A stretch of DNA of 60,266 nucleotides, taken from positions 1 to 60,266 of the forward strand of contig JAFRRK010000021.1 of the NCBI GenBank assembly GCA_017428115.1, given 5' to 3'. Source of the stretch: Bacteroidales bacterium. Its GTDB lineage: Bacteria > Bacteroidota > Bacteroidia > Bacteroidales > P3. This document shows positions 36,990 through 47,503 of the stretch, piece by piece. Positions within the stretch are counted from its first letter, which is position 1, and each line of letters starts with the position of its first letter. The notes under the pieces were generated by a model that was given only the letters and a program-made list of their open reading frames with translations, was not told the DNA's origin and did no database searches. The translations under genes and the position numbers were made by a program.

Positions 36990-37846
36990 ATGACAAGTTG
37001 AAGAATTACATAACTGCTCCCGACCCCGAGGTGTGGGAAGGCATTGAGAAAACTATGCGCCGCCGTGCGATTCGCCGGCAGGTGCGGGCTGCCTCGGCAG
37101 GAGCTGCCCTCGTGGCTTTGGCTGTGGTGGGCGTTGTGTTTTGGCCTACGAGCAAGGACGGTGTGTCCGCCCCTTCAGCACCCGCAGAGGTGGCGCAGGC
37201 ACCTGTGCCTGAGATAGTGAACAATGTTCCCACTATGCAGCAGCTGGCGGCTCCCCAGGTTGTAGAGTCGCGACCTGCTGCTGCTACGCCTGCCCCTATA
37301 AAGTTGGAGCAGGTGGTTGCGAATGAGCCTGCCCAGACATTACAGGTGCGTCAAGAGGTGGTAGAGACGGTGTTGGAACAGGTTGTTGACAAGGTGCAGC
37401 CTGCTGAGCCTCAGGAGGTGGACCGACAGTCTACGACGGTGGCTGAGGTGACTGTTTCGCCAGTTGAGGAGATACGGCCTGCTGTCGAGCCAGCCATGGT
37501 GGAGTCACAACCTTCCACTCCCAAGGTTGGTATATCGACTACGGGGGTGATGGAGGATACTATTTTGTGGATGCCTAATATCTTTGTGCCAGGTTCGGAT
37601 GATGAGGGAATCAATACTTTCCGTGCCCGTTTGAATCATCCGGGTGAAGTGTTGAACCATTTTAGGATAGCCGTGTACAACCGCATGGGCAACCAGGTGT
37701 TTATGAGCAACGACATCAACAGGGGCTGGGACGGTACGTTCCGTGGCCGCCAATTGCCTCAAGCCACTTATGTGTATGTGATTGAATATGCCGACAAGGA
37801 TGGTTTGCGCCATCAGCGTAGGGGTACGGTGACGTTGGTGCGATAA
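36986..37846 (+). CDS. one-TM protein with T9SS type B C-terminal domain; candidate anti-sigma factor
   Basis: 286 residues. Residues 1-37 are cytoplasmic and basic (PDPEVWEGIEKTMRRRAIRR), with a W-x-x-I helix seen in Bacteroidota anti-sigma proteins. One membrane helix spans about 38-53. Residues 54-190 are a Pro/Val/Glu-rich periplasmic stalk. Residues about 194-286 form a gliding/T9SS type B C-terminal domain (ILWMPNIFVPGS... GTVTLVR), nearly the same ending as the giant protein at 904-5634. The N-terminal part fits an anti-sigma role; the C-terminal domain in a membrane-anchored regulator is unexpected. Coupled to the ECF sigma gene. Confidence 0.75.
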   Translation: MNDKLKNYITAPDPEVWEGIEKTMRRRAIRRQVRAASAGAALVALAVVGVVFWPTSKDGVSAPSAPAEVAQAPVPEIVNNVPTMQQLAAPQVVESRPAAATPAPIKLEQVVANEPAQTLQVRQEVVETVLEQVVDKVQPAEPQEVDRQSTTVAEVTVSPVEEIRPAVEPAMVESQPSTPKVGISTTGVMEDTILWMPNIFVPGSDDEGINTFRARLNHPGEVLNHFRIAVYNRMGNQVFMSNDINRGWDGTFRGRQLPQATYVYVIEYADKDGLRHQRRGTVTLVR

Positions 37847-37867
37847 TTTTCGGTATGTTGATAGACT

Positions 37868-37906
37868 AACAAACAGGGGTGTCCAGTGGGCACCCCTGTT
37901 TGTTTG
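37868..37906 (+). terminator. intrinsic terminator after the sigma/anti-sigma operon
   Basis: Stem AACAAACAGGGGTGTCC / GGGCACCCCTGTTTGTT with an AGT loop, followed by a short T run. Confidence 0.9.
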
Positions 37907-38087
37907 ATGTTGTTTGAGCTTGATTGATGTTCTATATTATGGTCTAGGACAAGCAGCTTTTCTTAGTCTCGATTGCGCTGGTGGGGTTCTAGTGTGATTG
38001 AGTGTAGAAGTAGATGATGCCGTTCAGGTTTGATAAGAAGAACATCTTGGTTTGTTTCAACATCTTCTTATTGTTGTAATAAGGGTT

Positions 38088-38927
38088 TCAGAGGCTTCTC
38101 AGCCAGCTGATTTCTTGTGGCCAAAGTGTTGGGTCGGGGGTTTCGAGAATGATGGGCATATTGTCGAAAAGGGGGTCGTGCATGAAGCGGGCAAAGAACT
38201 CTTTGCCAATGAATCCGTTGCCGAGGGTTTCGTGACGGTCAACATGGCTGCCACAGGGTTTCTTACTGTCGTTGAGGTGGATGGCACGAAGGTAGCGGAA
38301 GCCTATGGTTTGCTCAAATTCGTCGAAAGTGAATCGGTAGCCCATTTCGTTGCTGAGGTCGTAGCCGGCGGCAAAGGTGTGGCAGGTGTCTATGCAGACA
38401 CCGACGCGGCTTTTGTCGTCGATGCCTTCGATGATGCGGGCAATGTGGGCGAAGGAGTTGCCAAGGTTGGAGCCTTGTCCAGCCGTGTTCTCAATGACGG
38501 CGGTGACTCCTTCGGTTTGGGCCAGGGCCGTGTTTATTTCACATGCTATTTGGTCTAGACATTCCTCAACGCTGATTTTGTTGAGGTGGCTGCCTGGGTG
38601 AAAGTTCATCAGTGGTAGACCTAGCTGTTGTGCCCGGCGCATCTCGTCGAGGAATGCGGCACGGCTTTTTAGAAGGTTTTCATCGTCGGGGCTGCCGAGG
38701 TTGATGAGGTAGCTGTCGTGTGGCAGTACGTATTGTGGTTCGAAACCACGCTCGGTCAATAGGGTTTTGAAGGCGTTTATCTCGTCGGTGGCCAAGGGTT
38801 TGCTCACCCAGCTACGCTGGTTGCGAGTGAAAAGGGCAAAGGCGTTGGCACCTATTGCCTCGGCGTTGAGTATGGCGTTGCAGATGCCACCGCTGGCACT
38901 GACATGGGCTCCGATGTATTTGGACAT
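38088..38927 (-). CDS. nfo: deoxyribonuclease IV (AP endonuclease)
   Basis: 279 residues, full-length Nfo. Starts YIGAHVSASGG, the diagnostic entry motif. Further signatures include FHPGSH, VIENTAGQG, VGVCIDTCHTFAAGYD, HLNDSKKPCGSHVDRHE and PIILETP. These provide the three-zinc active site of the TIM barrel. Repairs abasic sites and 3'-blocked ends in base-excision repair. Monocistronic-looking. Confidence 0.96.
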   Translation of the reverse strand: MSKYIGAHVSASGGICNAILNAEAIGANAFALFTRNQRSWVSKPLATDEINAFKTLLTERGFEPQYVLPHDSYLINLGSPDDENLLKSRAAFLDEMRRAQQLGLPLMNFHPGSHLNKISVEECLDQIACEINTALAQTEGVTAVIENTAGQGSNLGNSFAHIARIIEGIDDKSRVGVCIDTCHTFAAGYDLSNEMGYRFTFDEFEQTIGFRYLRAIHLNDSKKPCGSHVDRHETLGNGFIGKEFFARFMHDPLFDNMPIILETPDPTLWPQEISWLRSL

Positions 38928-38951
38928 AGAGGAGTGTCTGTTTTGTGACTG

Positions 38952-39494
38952 CTATTCTTGTGTTGTTGTTTGTGTTTGAACTTCGGGGTTGCCTTCGCCT
39001 TTGGGATTAGTGCCGTACTGGTTGGGGCCGTACTGCGAGTTGGTGAACATCCACACGAGGCTGATAATGCAGATGACGAGACATGCTAGGCTGAGAATGA
39101 TGTAGGCAATGGTGTTGGAGCCTTGTATGTAAGTGCTTATGGAGCCAAGAAGCGAACCTCCGTATATAAAGAACGCCCAAAAGCCAGATTTGCCAATGTC
39201 ATGCAGTCGGCGTACGGTCACGGCTATACTTGGGATAAGGAGGGCGAGGTAGTAGATGAAGTAGATGTAGAGGAATGGGCTTTTTAGCATGGTTAGCATT
39301 ATTTCCATCTCGTCAATGTCCTCGATGCCAGTGGTTGCAGCGTTATATCCCATTTTGGCAATGGGTATAATCCATCCGATGACTAGCACTATTGTGATAA
39401 TGAAGTTGATTACCGTAAACCACCAGTATTCTTTGCGTCGGGCACGGCCACTGAAGTCGGCGTATTGCCTTAGGCATTTGATGAACCATTTCAT
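38952..39494 (-). CDS. DUF805 integral membrane protein
   Basis: 180 residues. The N-terminus shows the DUF805 signature (YADFSGRARRKEYWWF) and the chain has about four membrane helices, with VRRLHDIGKSGFWAF between helices. The C-terminus is polar and Asn/Gln/Thr-rich. DUF805 proteins are inner-membrane proteins of unknown function. Sits between nfo and pepE in the same orientation, 4 bp after pepE. Confidence 0.88.
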   Translation of the reverse strand: MKWFIKCLRQYADFSGRARRKEYWWFTVINFIITIVLVIGWIIPIAKMGYNAATTGIEDIDEMEIMLTMLKSPFLYIYFIYYLALLIPSIAVTVRRLHDIGKSGFWAFFIYGGSLLGSISTYIQGSNTIAYIILSLACLVICIISLVWMFTNSQYGPNQYGTNPKGEGNPEVQTQTTTQE

Positions 39495-39498
39495 GATG

Positions 39499-40248
39499 TT
39501 ATGCTTTTAGAAGGAAGTTGATGTCTGCATCAAGGGGTAGTTCTTGTGTGTTGGCGATGTTTGTCTTAAAGACTTTCATCTTGTTGGGCTTGCCGATGAG
39601 GGAGAGGTTGCCATTCTCAAGCAGTAGGGCAGTGGCCTCGCGTATGGCGGCGACGGTGGCTTTGGGATTGACCATGATGTATTCCTTTAGGCGGTCGTCG
39701 CGGGTTTCGCCACCGTGCTTGGGGTCGAAGAAGTCGGTGTAGTGAGGGTTGATTTGGAAGGGGACGAGGCCCATGCAGTCGAACGAGTCGGGCATGACGA
39801 TGGGCATGTCGTTGGTGGTGCAGAGGGTGGGACCTGCCACGTTGCTGCCTGCGCTCCAACCCATATAGGGCATGCCGTCGAAGGCACGTTGGCGGATGGC
39901 CTGCATCAGGCCTGTGCGTTGCAGCTGGCGCACCAGATGGAAGGTGTTGCCACCGCCCACCGCCACGCAGTCGGTGTCGTATACGGCGTTGATGGGCAGG
40001 GCCTTGTGGTGGACGCTGGTGAGTTTCACCCCAAATTCGGCGTATACCTTTGCAACCTTGGCCTCATAGGCATCGTAGCTTTTGGTCAGTCCGCCCTCGG
40101 CCAGTGATACACCGGCATAGGGGACGAAGAGTGCCCGTTTCACGTTGTGCCGACGGCAGAAGTCGGCAATCATGTCCTTGCACCAGCCGAGGTAGGCTTC
40201 GCCCCGCATGGTGCTGTTGCTTATTAACAATAAATTACGTTTGTCCAT
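39499..40248 (-). CDS. pepE: peptidase E-like alpha-aspartyl dipeptidase (S51)
   Basis: 249 residues. The catalytic serine is S132 in GWSAGSN; the preceding VGGGNTF loop, and the MPDSFDCMGLVPFQINPHY segment holding Asp and His residues, match Salmonella PepE. Cleaves Asp-X dipeptides. Cytoplasmic. Probably in one run with DUF805 downstream and gyrB 25 bp upstream. Confidence 0.9.
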   Translation of the reverse strand: MDKRNLLLISNSTMRGEAYLGWCKDMIADFCRRHNVKRALFVPYAGVSLAEGGLTKSYDAYEAKVAKVYAEFGVKLTSVHHKALPINAVYDTDCVAVGGGNTFHLVRQLQRTGLMQAIRQRAFDGMPYMGWSAGSNVAGPTLCTTNDMPIVMPDSFDCMGLVPFQINPHYTDFFDPKHGGETRDDRLKEYIMVNPKATVAAIREATALLLENGNLSLIGKPNKMKVFKTNIANTQELPLDADINFLLKA

Positions 40249-40273
40249 TGGGTGTATGTTTTAAGATTTTAGT

Positions 40274-42235
<1,962 letters not shown>

Positions 42236-42248
42236 TCAATAAGAATTT

Positions 42249-42257
42249 GCAAAGATA
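42249..42257 (-). promoter_or_regulatory. -7 promoter box for gyrB
   Basis: Minus-strand TATCTTTGC about 35 bp upstream of the gyrB ATG. Confidence 0.7.
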
Positions 42258-42439
42258 CGATTTTTTTCTGACATTTCGGTAGCCAATTTGAGAAAAAAAC
42301 AGTCGTTATGCTAAGCCTTGGCTGTCGTTCACTGTTATGCTTGGCGGATGAGGCTGTGTTGTAGTGTGTTATTGTAGGGTTGGAGGTGCGCTGCATGCTT
42401 TTTTTTCTTGGTGTTTTGTTCTTAGTGAAACCTGTGATG

Positions 42440-42575
42440 CGTTTTCTTCCCTTTTCGCTGATTGGCTTTTGGCCGGGTGTGTTGTTGGTGTGGGCGTGGT
42501 GGCTTGTTCTGCTCTTCGTCCTATGTCCGTCTCCGGAAGCGAAGGCACGACGAAGGCACGACGGGTGGATTGAGG
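42440..42575 (+). repeat. dispersed intergenic repeat, copy B (partial)
   Basis: The core near 42533-42575 reads CCGGAAGCGAAGGCACGACG and on through AAGGCACGACG to GATTGAGG, matching copy C at 51352-51400 and the reverse complement of copy A. The rest is diverged. The remainder of the 42258-42679 gap shows nothing else I can support. Confidence 0.6.
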
Positions 42576-42696
42576 AATTGTGTTGGGGTGAATTATATGT
42601 GCGTGTGATTGGCTTAGGGATGGCTGTCGGGGGCTATAAGAAAAATTATTTGTTTATCTGATAATTCGAATATTATTTGTATATTTGCAAGGAGAA

Positions 42697-43623
42697 ATGA
42701 TAAAGCGAGTATTGGCTATATTGTTGGTCCTTACAAACTTGGGTGTGCTGCGCGCCCAAGAGTTTCGTTGTGCCGTGTCGATTAACAGCCAAAAATTAAT
42801 GACTACTACCCAGCAGTACGAGTCGTCGGACAAGAGGGTGTTTGATAATATGAAGCAGGCTTTGGAGGACTTTATCAACTCGCGACGTTGGACCAATTTG
42901 GATATGGAGCAGGTCGAACGGCTCGACTGCTCGCTCAGCATTATCCTCAGTGAGCGCACTTCGCCTACCGACTTTAAGGGCCAGCTGACTTTGCAGCTGC
43001 GCCGCCCGGTGTATGGCTCGAGTTATACTACTGGGTTGTTTAACTATATTGAGACTAACGATTTCCAATTCTCCTATAACGATAGCCAGCCTCTTGACTT
43101 CGACCCAAACACTTATTATGGCAATCTCTCGTCGGCTGTTGCCTACTATCTGTATATAATGCTGGGCATATATTTCGACAGTTTCGGCCCCAATGGCGGC
43201 GACCCCTTCTACGAGGCAGCGCACACCGTTTGCCAGACTGCCGACCAGCAGCAACAGAACAAGGGCTGGAATGCCAGCGGGAGCGCCAAGGCACGCTATT
43301 GGTTTGTGGAGAACCACACCAACTCGGCCTACTCAGGCCTGCACAGCGCCTATTATCTCTATCACCGCATGGGGCTGGACATGATGACCAAGGACCAGCC
43401 TCAGGCACGTCAGAACATCATTGCCGCCCTTCAGGCATTGCAGCAGGTGCATAAGGCCAGGCCCAACATTCTTTCGGTACAGCAGTTTTTGGATGTGAAG
43501 ATTACTGAGCTGGTGAGTATTTTTACCCCTGCCCCTGCCGACGAGCAGAAACAAGTCTACGACATTATTAAGGAGATAAGCCCCATACATGTGGCAAAAC
43601 TGAAAGGTTTTGCTACCAAATAG
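42697..43623 (+). CDS. porD: DUF4835 / PorD-type T9SS component
   Basis: 308 residues. A signal peptide (ending VLRAQ) begins at the ATG at 42697, preceded by AAGGAG; the open frame starts upstream at a TTG. Family signatures: F-R-C-A-V-S-I-N near the mature start, SRRWTNLDMEQVERLDCSLS, RRPVYGSSYTTGLFN, AVAYYLYIMLGIYFDSFGPNGGDPFY, and YHRMGLDMM. DUF4835 proteins are periplasmic/outer-membrane-associated parts of T9SS. Its presence supports the CTD-bearing cargo proteins here. The symbol is from the family annotation and I am only fairly sure of it. Confidence 0.85.
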   Translation: MIKRVLAILLVLTNLGVLRAQEFRCAVSINSQKLMTTTQQYESSDKRVFDNMKQALEDFINSRRWTNLDMEQVERLDCSLSIILSERTSPTDFKGQLTLQLRRPVYGSSYTTGLFNYIETNDFQFSYNDSQPLDFDPNTYYGNLSSAVAYYLYIMLGIYFDSFGPNGGDPFYEAAHTVCQTADQQQQNKGWNASGSAKARYWFVENHTNSAYSGLHSAYYLYHRMGLDMMTKDQPQARQNIIAALQALQQVHKARPNILSVQQFLDVKITELVSIFTPAPADEQKQVYDIIKEISPIHVAKLKGFATK

Positions 43624-43667
43624 AAATTACAGATTGATAATGACAATTCACTCAAAACTATAATATT

Positions 43668-44984
43668 ATGACACAAATTCCCATACAGAAAGAGGTAATC
43701 GACAGGATTGCCAAGCAAAACAAGATAGCCAACCCCGGCAAGGCCTCCATCCGTGAGATGCGCAAGATGATACAGGATGTGGAGAAGGAGACGGGCATAC
43801 CCTTTGTGAAGATGGAGATGGGCATACCGGGGCTGCCTGCCCCACAGGTGGGCGTCAACGCCCAGATAGAGGCCCTGAAGAACGGTGTGGCCTCTATCTA
43901 TCCTGAGATTTACGGCACCGCCGACTTTAAAAAGGAGGCTGCCCGCTTTGTGAAAAACTTCCTTGATATCGATGTCACCCCCGACTGCTGTGTCCCCACG
44001 GTGGGCTCGATGCAGGCTGGCTTTGCCAGTTTCCTGACCCTCACACGCTATGACAGCAAGAAGACCAAGGTGCTGTTTATCGACCCCGGCTTCCCTGTTC
44101 AGAAACAGCAGTGCCGTGTGTTGGGCATACCGATGAAGGCTTTCGATGTATATGAGTATCGTGGCGACAAACTACGCGACAAGCTCGAAGAAGAATTGAA
44201 GGATGGCGATGTGGCGTGCCTCATCTACAGCAGCCCCAACAACCCCGCATGGTTCTGTTTTACAGACTTTGAGCTGCAAATTATTGGCGAAATGGCCAAT
44301 AAGTACGGGGTGGTAGTGATGGAGGATGATGCCTATTTCTTGATGGATTTCCGTAAGGATTACAGCGTTCCTGGCCAGCCCCCCTATCAGCCCACTGTGG
44401 CTAGGTATACCGACAATTATGTGCTGATGATTTCTGGCTCTAAGTCATTTAGTTATGCCGGCGAGCGCATAGCCATGATGATATGCAGCCCCAAACTGTT
44501 CAATATGGAGTGTCCTGACCTTGGTCGCTACTATAGTCAAACCCAGCTGGGACGTGCCTTGATATTCGGCACGCTCTATTGCCTCAGCTCGGGCACTGCC
44601 CATTCGGTGCAGTATGCTATGGCTGCCATGCTCAAGGGCGCCAACGATGGCACTTTCAATTTCGTCAAAGACATCAAGGAGTATGGCGAGAAGGCAAAAA
44701 TCATGAAGAAGATGTTTACCGACAATGGTTTCTACATTGTCTATGACAAGGATATGGGTGAAGACGTGGGCGACGGTTTCTACTTCACATTCTGCTATCC
44801 CGGCATGGAGGGTATCGACCTCCTCAACGAGCTTATCCGCTATGGCATCAGCGCCATATCGCTCGATATTACGGGTAGCCACAAGCAGGGCATCCGTGCC
44901 TGTGTGGCCTTGGTGTTGCGCGACCAGTTCCCCGCCTTGAAGGAGCGTTTGGAGAAATTCCATGCCGACCATCCGTTGAAATAG
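43668..44984 (+). CDS. class I/II PLP-dependent aminotransferase
   Basis: 438 residues, fold type I. The Schiff-base Lys is K259 in SGSKSFSYAGER; NNP (191-193) and D221 contact the cofactor. IYPEIYGTADFKKEAARF near the start resembles the substrate-entry region of aspartate/aromatic aminotransferases. Substrate not determined. Located 44 bp after the DUF4835 gene, so likely co-transcribed, but the functions appear unrelated. Confidence 0.9.
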   Translation: MTQIPIQKEVIDRIAKQNKIANPGKASIREMRKMIQDVEKETGIPFVKMEMGIPGLPAPQVGVNAQIEALKNGVASIYPEIYGTADFKKEAARFVKNFLDIDVTPDCCVPTVGSMQAGFASFLTLTRYDSKKTKVLFIDPGFPVQKQQCRVLGIPMKAFDVYEYRGDKLRDKLEEELKDGDVACLIYSSPNNPAWFCFTDFELQIIGEMANKYGVVVMEDDAYFLMDFRKDYSVPGQPPYQPTVARYTDNYVLMISGSKSFSYAGERIAMMICSPKLFNMECPDLGRYYSQTQLGRALIFGTLYCLSSGTAHSVQYAMAAMLKGANDGTFNFVKDIKEYGEKAKIMKKMFTDNGFYIVYDKDMGEDVGDGFYFTFCYPGMEGIDLLNELIRYGISAISLDITGSHKQGIRACVALVLRDQFPALKERLEKFHADHPLK

Positions 44985-44999
44985 TCCGCATACCATGGT

Positions 45000-45067
45000 G
45001 TGCCGACACAGTGTCGGCACAATAAATAGGGCGGCTGCCATAAGTGACAGCCGCCCTATTGTTTGTT
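45000..45067. terminator. paired hairpins forming a bidirectional terminator
   Basis: GTGCCGACACAGTGTCGGCAC (45000-45020) is a perfect hairpin. AATAGGGCGGCTG (45025-45037) pairs with CAGCCGCCCTATT (45048-45060), then GTTTGTT. It lies between convergent genes ending at 44984 and 45088. Confidence 0.8.
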
Positions 45068-45087
45068 CTATACGTTTACTGGTGGTT

Positions 45088-47463
45088 TTATCTCTTGACA
45101 AACTTTTGTGTGACAGAACCCGACTTGAGGAAATATACCCCCTGCGGCAGTTGTCTGATGTCGAGTTGTGCGGTGCCTCCTGCAATATCGTAAGCCATCA
45201 CCTCACGGCCCGTGATGTCAAATAGTTGCACCCTGTTGTTTTGGCAATGAGTCACGGTCAGGTGGTTGCCGGCAGGGTTGGGGTAGAGGGTGAGATTGCC
45301 TGTTGGGGAAGCCGGTGTGATGCCCACAGGATAGTTGCTTTCGTAGCATCCTATGTCTATGGCACCATTGCGGCAGCGGATAGTCTGGTCGAAATCGCCA
45401 TCGGCAAGACTTTCTCTTAGACGCTCGCCGTTATCAATACATACCGAGCCCCGGCCCAAATGCCAATCGAGTGATGATGCCAACCCCTCTATGCCGCGTA
45501 AAGTGCTGGGCGCGATGAAGTGGGGACCTTCCGGGTGGTCGTTTGTGGAGTTGAGCCAGATAGATGTGCTGTCGGCTACTAGGCTGTCGCCCTCCACAGC
45601 ACAATGGCGAAACGAGGTGTCGGCAAGCGTGGTGTCGAAACAGAGATTACTCTCGTTGTTCCACACAATGTTGTTGATGAATGTGTTTCGTGGATGCTTG
45701 AATAGTGCCCCTATGCCATGATTGCTCACTATATCGCAGTTTATTACTCTGGCGGTACCATTCAGCAAAAGTGCGTTGCCGCTGTTGTTGTTTATTAGGC
45801 TTTGACGCATTGTGGCACCCGACAGGTGGCAGATATTAGGGGCATTGTTGCCATAGATGCTGGTGGCTATGATATTGGCCGAGCTGGCGTAGAGCACACT
45901 CCCACTGTCGCTTTGGCAGTTGCGTAGCGTGAGCTTGTTTGCCTGCACATTGCCTCTCAAACTAACCACATTATCGCTAATGCTGTATCCGTTTTGAAGA
46001 ATGATGTCATATATTTTTAAGGTGCGGTTAGAGCTGGAGGAAACGTCAGCATTTAGAAGGCAGCGGGTTGCCTGCCCATCGAATATGGTAGGGTGGTTGG
46101 CTGCGTCGCGCTGTGAAGAGATGCTCTCTGTGCCGGCAAAACCGCCAATCATAGTGGCGGCGTTTGTGGCACTATAGGCATATTGTGCACTGGTGTCGCC
46201 ATAGTAGGTGCCTTCTTTAAGCCAGATGTCTCGTTCCACCAGTTTGTTTAGCTTTATGGCGGCCCCTATGTTGCTGTTAGCATTCTCCCAACTTGTGCCG
46301 TCGCCGTCGCTGTCGGGCGCTACAAGGAAGTGACTCAGATGCCCGTCCCAACCCGAAGGAAAGATGTTCACTACCATCTCGTGACTGTTGGTGAAACCTG
46401 CCATGGTGGTGAGGGTGTAGAACCCGTCGGCATATCCGCCCCAGCCCCAATTGAAGTGATACTGGTCGTCCTCGTTGTAGCCGTCCAGTACAAAGGCGTG
46501 GCCACCATCGTTTCCAAATCCTGAGTATTCAATGGGACGACGGTTGTCAATCTCCTCATGTATCATTGCCGCCCACAGCGAGTCGTTGTTCATGTTGTTG
46601 CGTGAGTAGTATTTGGCATCGGTGTAGCCGAAGTGGGCAAGTCCTTCCACAACACTCGTAGTGTGGGCTCCGCTGCCCGAGGTGTGTCCTGCGTGTTGGT
46701 ATTCCATTTTAACCACAATGCCGCAGTGATAGCACAGTCTCGACACCATGTCTTTCTGGCTGCTGGACGAGCTGCGGCGTATGCGGTCGGGCATCAGGCT
46801 GTAGTCGTAGTCAGTGGTGTCGAAGTCTACTGCCAGGGTGCCGTATACTGTATGACGGTACGACTTGTGCCCAAATCCCCTCGAGGGTTTGCCGTGGTAA
46901 CGAATGATTTGAGCCATGGCTGTCGCCACGCAACCCACCACCACATGCTGTCCATTCATCGTGGGGCAATAGTTGTTATATCCGCTCCCCTGTTCCCAGG
47001 TGGAGGTAAGCAGATAGGAGTCGCTTTTTGCTTGGGGAGTGGGTGCCGGGGTCTGCCTTAGCAGGTCCTCCCATGCTTTCAGTGCATCTTTATTCTCGGG
47101 GAGGTTAGCTTCAATGCCGGCCCGTATCGTGGAACCGCACTCCTCCATCCATGCCGTCATATTGTCGGGTGCCTTTGCCAGGTCGTAGCTGCCATTCATC
47201 GAGTAACCTAGAATAGGACGGCAGCGGTCGTCGGCACTCACTATCACGAAGCCTATCGTGTAGTAATTAAATATATACAGGCTTTTTTCAGTTCCGGTAG
47301 GCATCAGCCCCTCATAGGGTTCTAATTTGTCGGTGCTTTTGATGAGCCCTTTACGTTGCATGAAATGGGAGCCGGCGGCGAGTGCTGTTTGGCGGTCGAC
47401 AGGTGCCGACATGGCCGCTCCGCCTAGCACAATGAGACTCAACAGAATTAAATGACGGCGCAT
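45088..47463 (-). CDS. active-looking C10 peptidase with beta-helix region and T9SS type A tail
   Basis: 791 residues. Signal peptide to about 20 (AMSA). Propeptide about 21-140, then the C10 peptidase with intact nucleophile C178 (GCVATAMAQ), H322 (GGHAFVLDGY) and NWGWGG (338-343). Residues about 385-690 look like a right-handed beta-helix (repeated short strands with ASSANIIA, LLNGTARVINCDIVSNH patterns). The C-terminus is a type A T9SS sorting domain (LTLYPNPAGNHL... GVYFLKSGSVTQKFVKR). Secreted cysteine protease related to SpeB/streptopain and, by architecture, to interpain/periodontain-type enzymes. Contrast with the inactive homologue at 904-5634. Confidence 0.93.
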   Translation of the reverse strand: MRRHLILLSLIVLGGAAMSAPVDRQTALAAGSHFMQRKGLIKSTDKLEPYEGLMPTGTEKSLYIFNYYTIGFVIVSADDRCRPILGYSMNGSYDLAKAPDNMTAWMEECGSTIRAGIEANLPENKDALKAWEDLLRQTPAPTPQAKSDSYLLTSTWEQGSGYNNYCPTMNGQHVVVGCVATAMAQIIRYHGKPSRGFGHKSYRHTVYGTLAVDFDTTDYDYSLMPDRIRRSSSSSQKDMVSRLCYHCGIVVKMEYQHAGHTSGSGAHTTSVVEGLAHFGYTDAKYYSRNNMNNDSLWAAMIHEEIDNRRPIEYSGFGNDGGHAFVLDGYNEDDQYHFNWGWGGYADGFYTLTTMAGFTNSHEMVVNIFPSGWDGHLSHFLVAPDSDGDGTSWENANSNIGAAIKLNKLVERDIWLKEGTYYGDTSAQYAYSATNAATMIGGFAGTESISSQRDAANHPTIFDGQATRCLLNADVSSSSNRTLKIYDIILQNGYSISDNVVSLRGNVQANKLTLRNCQSDSGSVLYASSANIIATSIYGNNAPNICHLSGATMRQSLINNNSGNALLLNGTARVINCDIVSNHGIGALFKHPRNTFINNIVWNNESNLCFDTTLADTSFRHCAVEGDSLVADSTSIWLNSTNDHPEGPHFIAPSTLRGIEGLASSLDWHLGRGSVCIDNGERLRESLADGDFDQTIRCRNGAIDIGCYESNYPVGITPASPTGNLTLYPNPAGNHLTVTHCQNNRVQLFDITGREVMAYDIAGGTAQLDIRQLPQGVYFLKSGSVTQKFVKR

Positions 47464-47503
47464 ATGAGATTTGTTAGGTTAAGTGTTTCGTAGTTTTAGT
47501 ATG

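Noticed and set aside
42680-42688. TATATTTGC as a promoter box for the DUF4835 gene
   Set aside because: It sits only 8 bp from the start codon and would leave almost no leader, although a good AAGGAG is present; not called.
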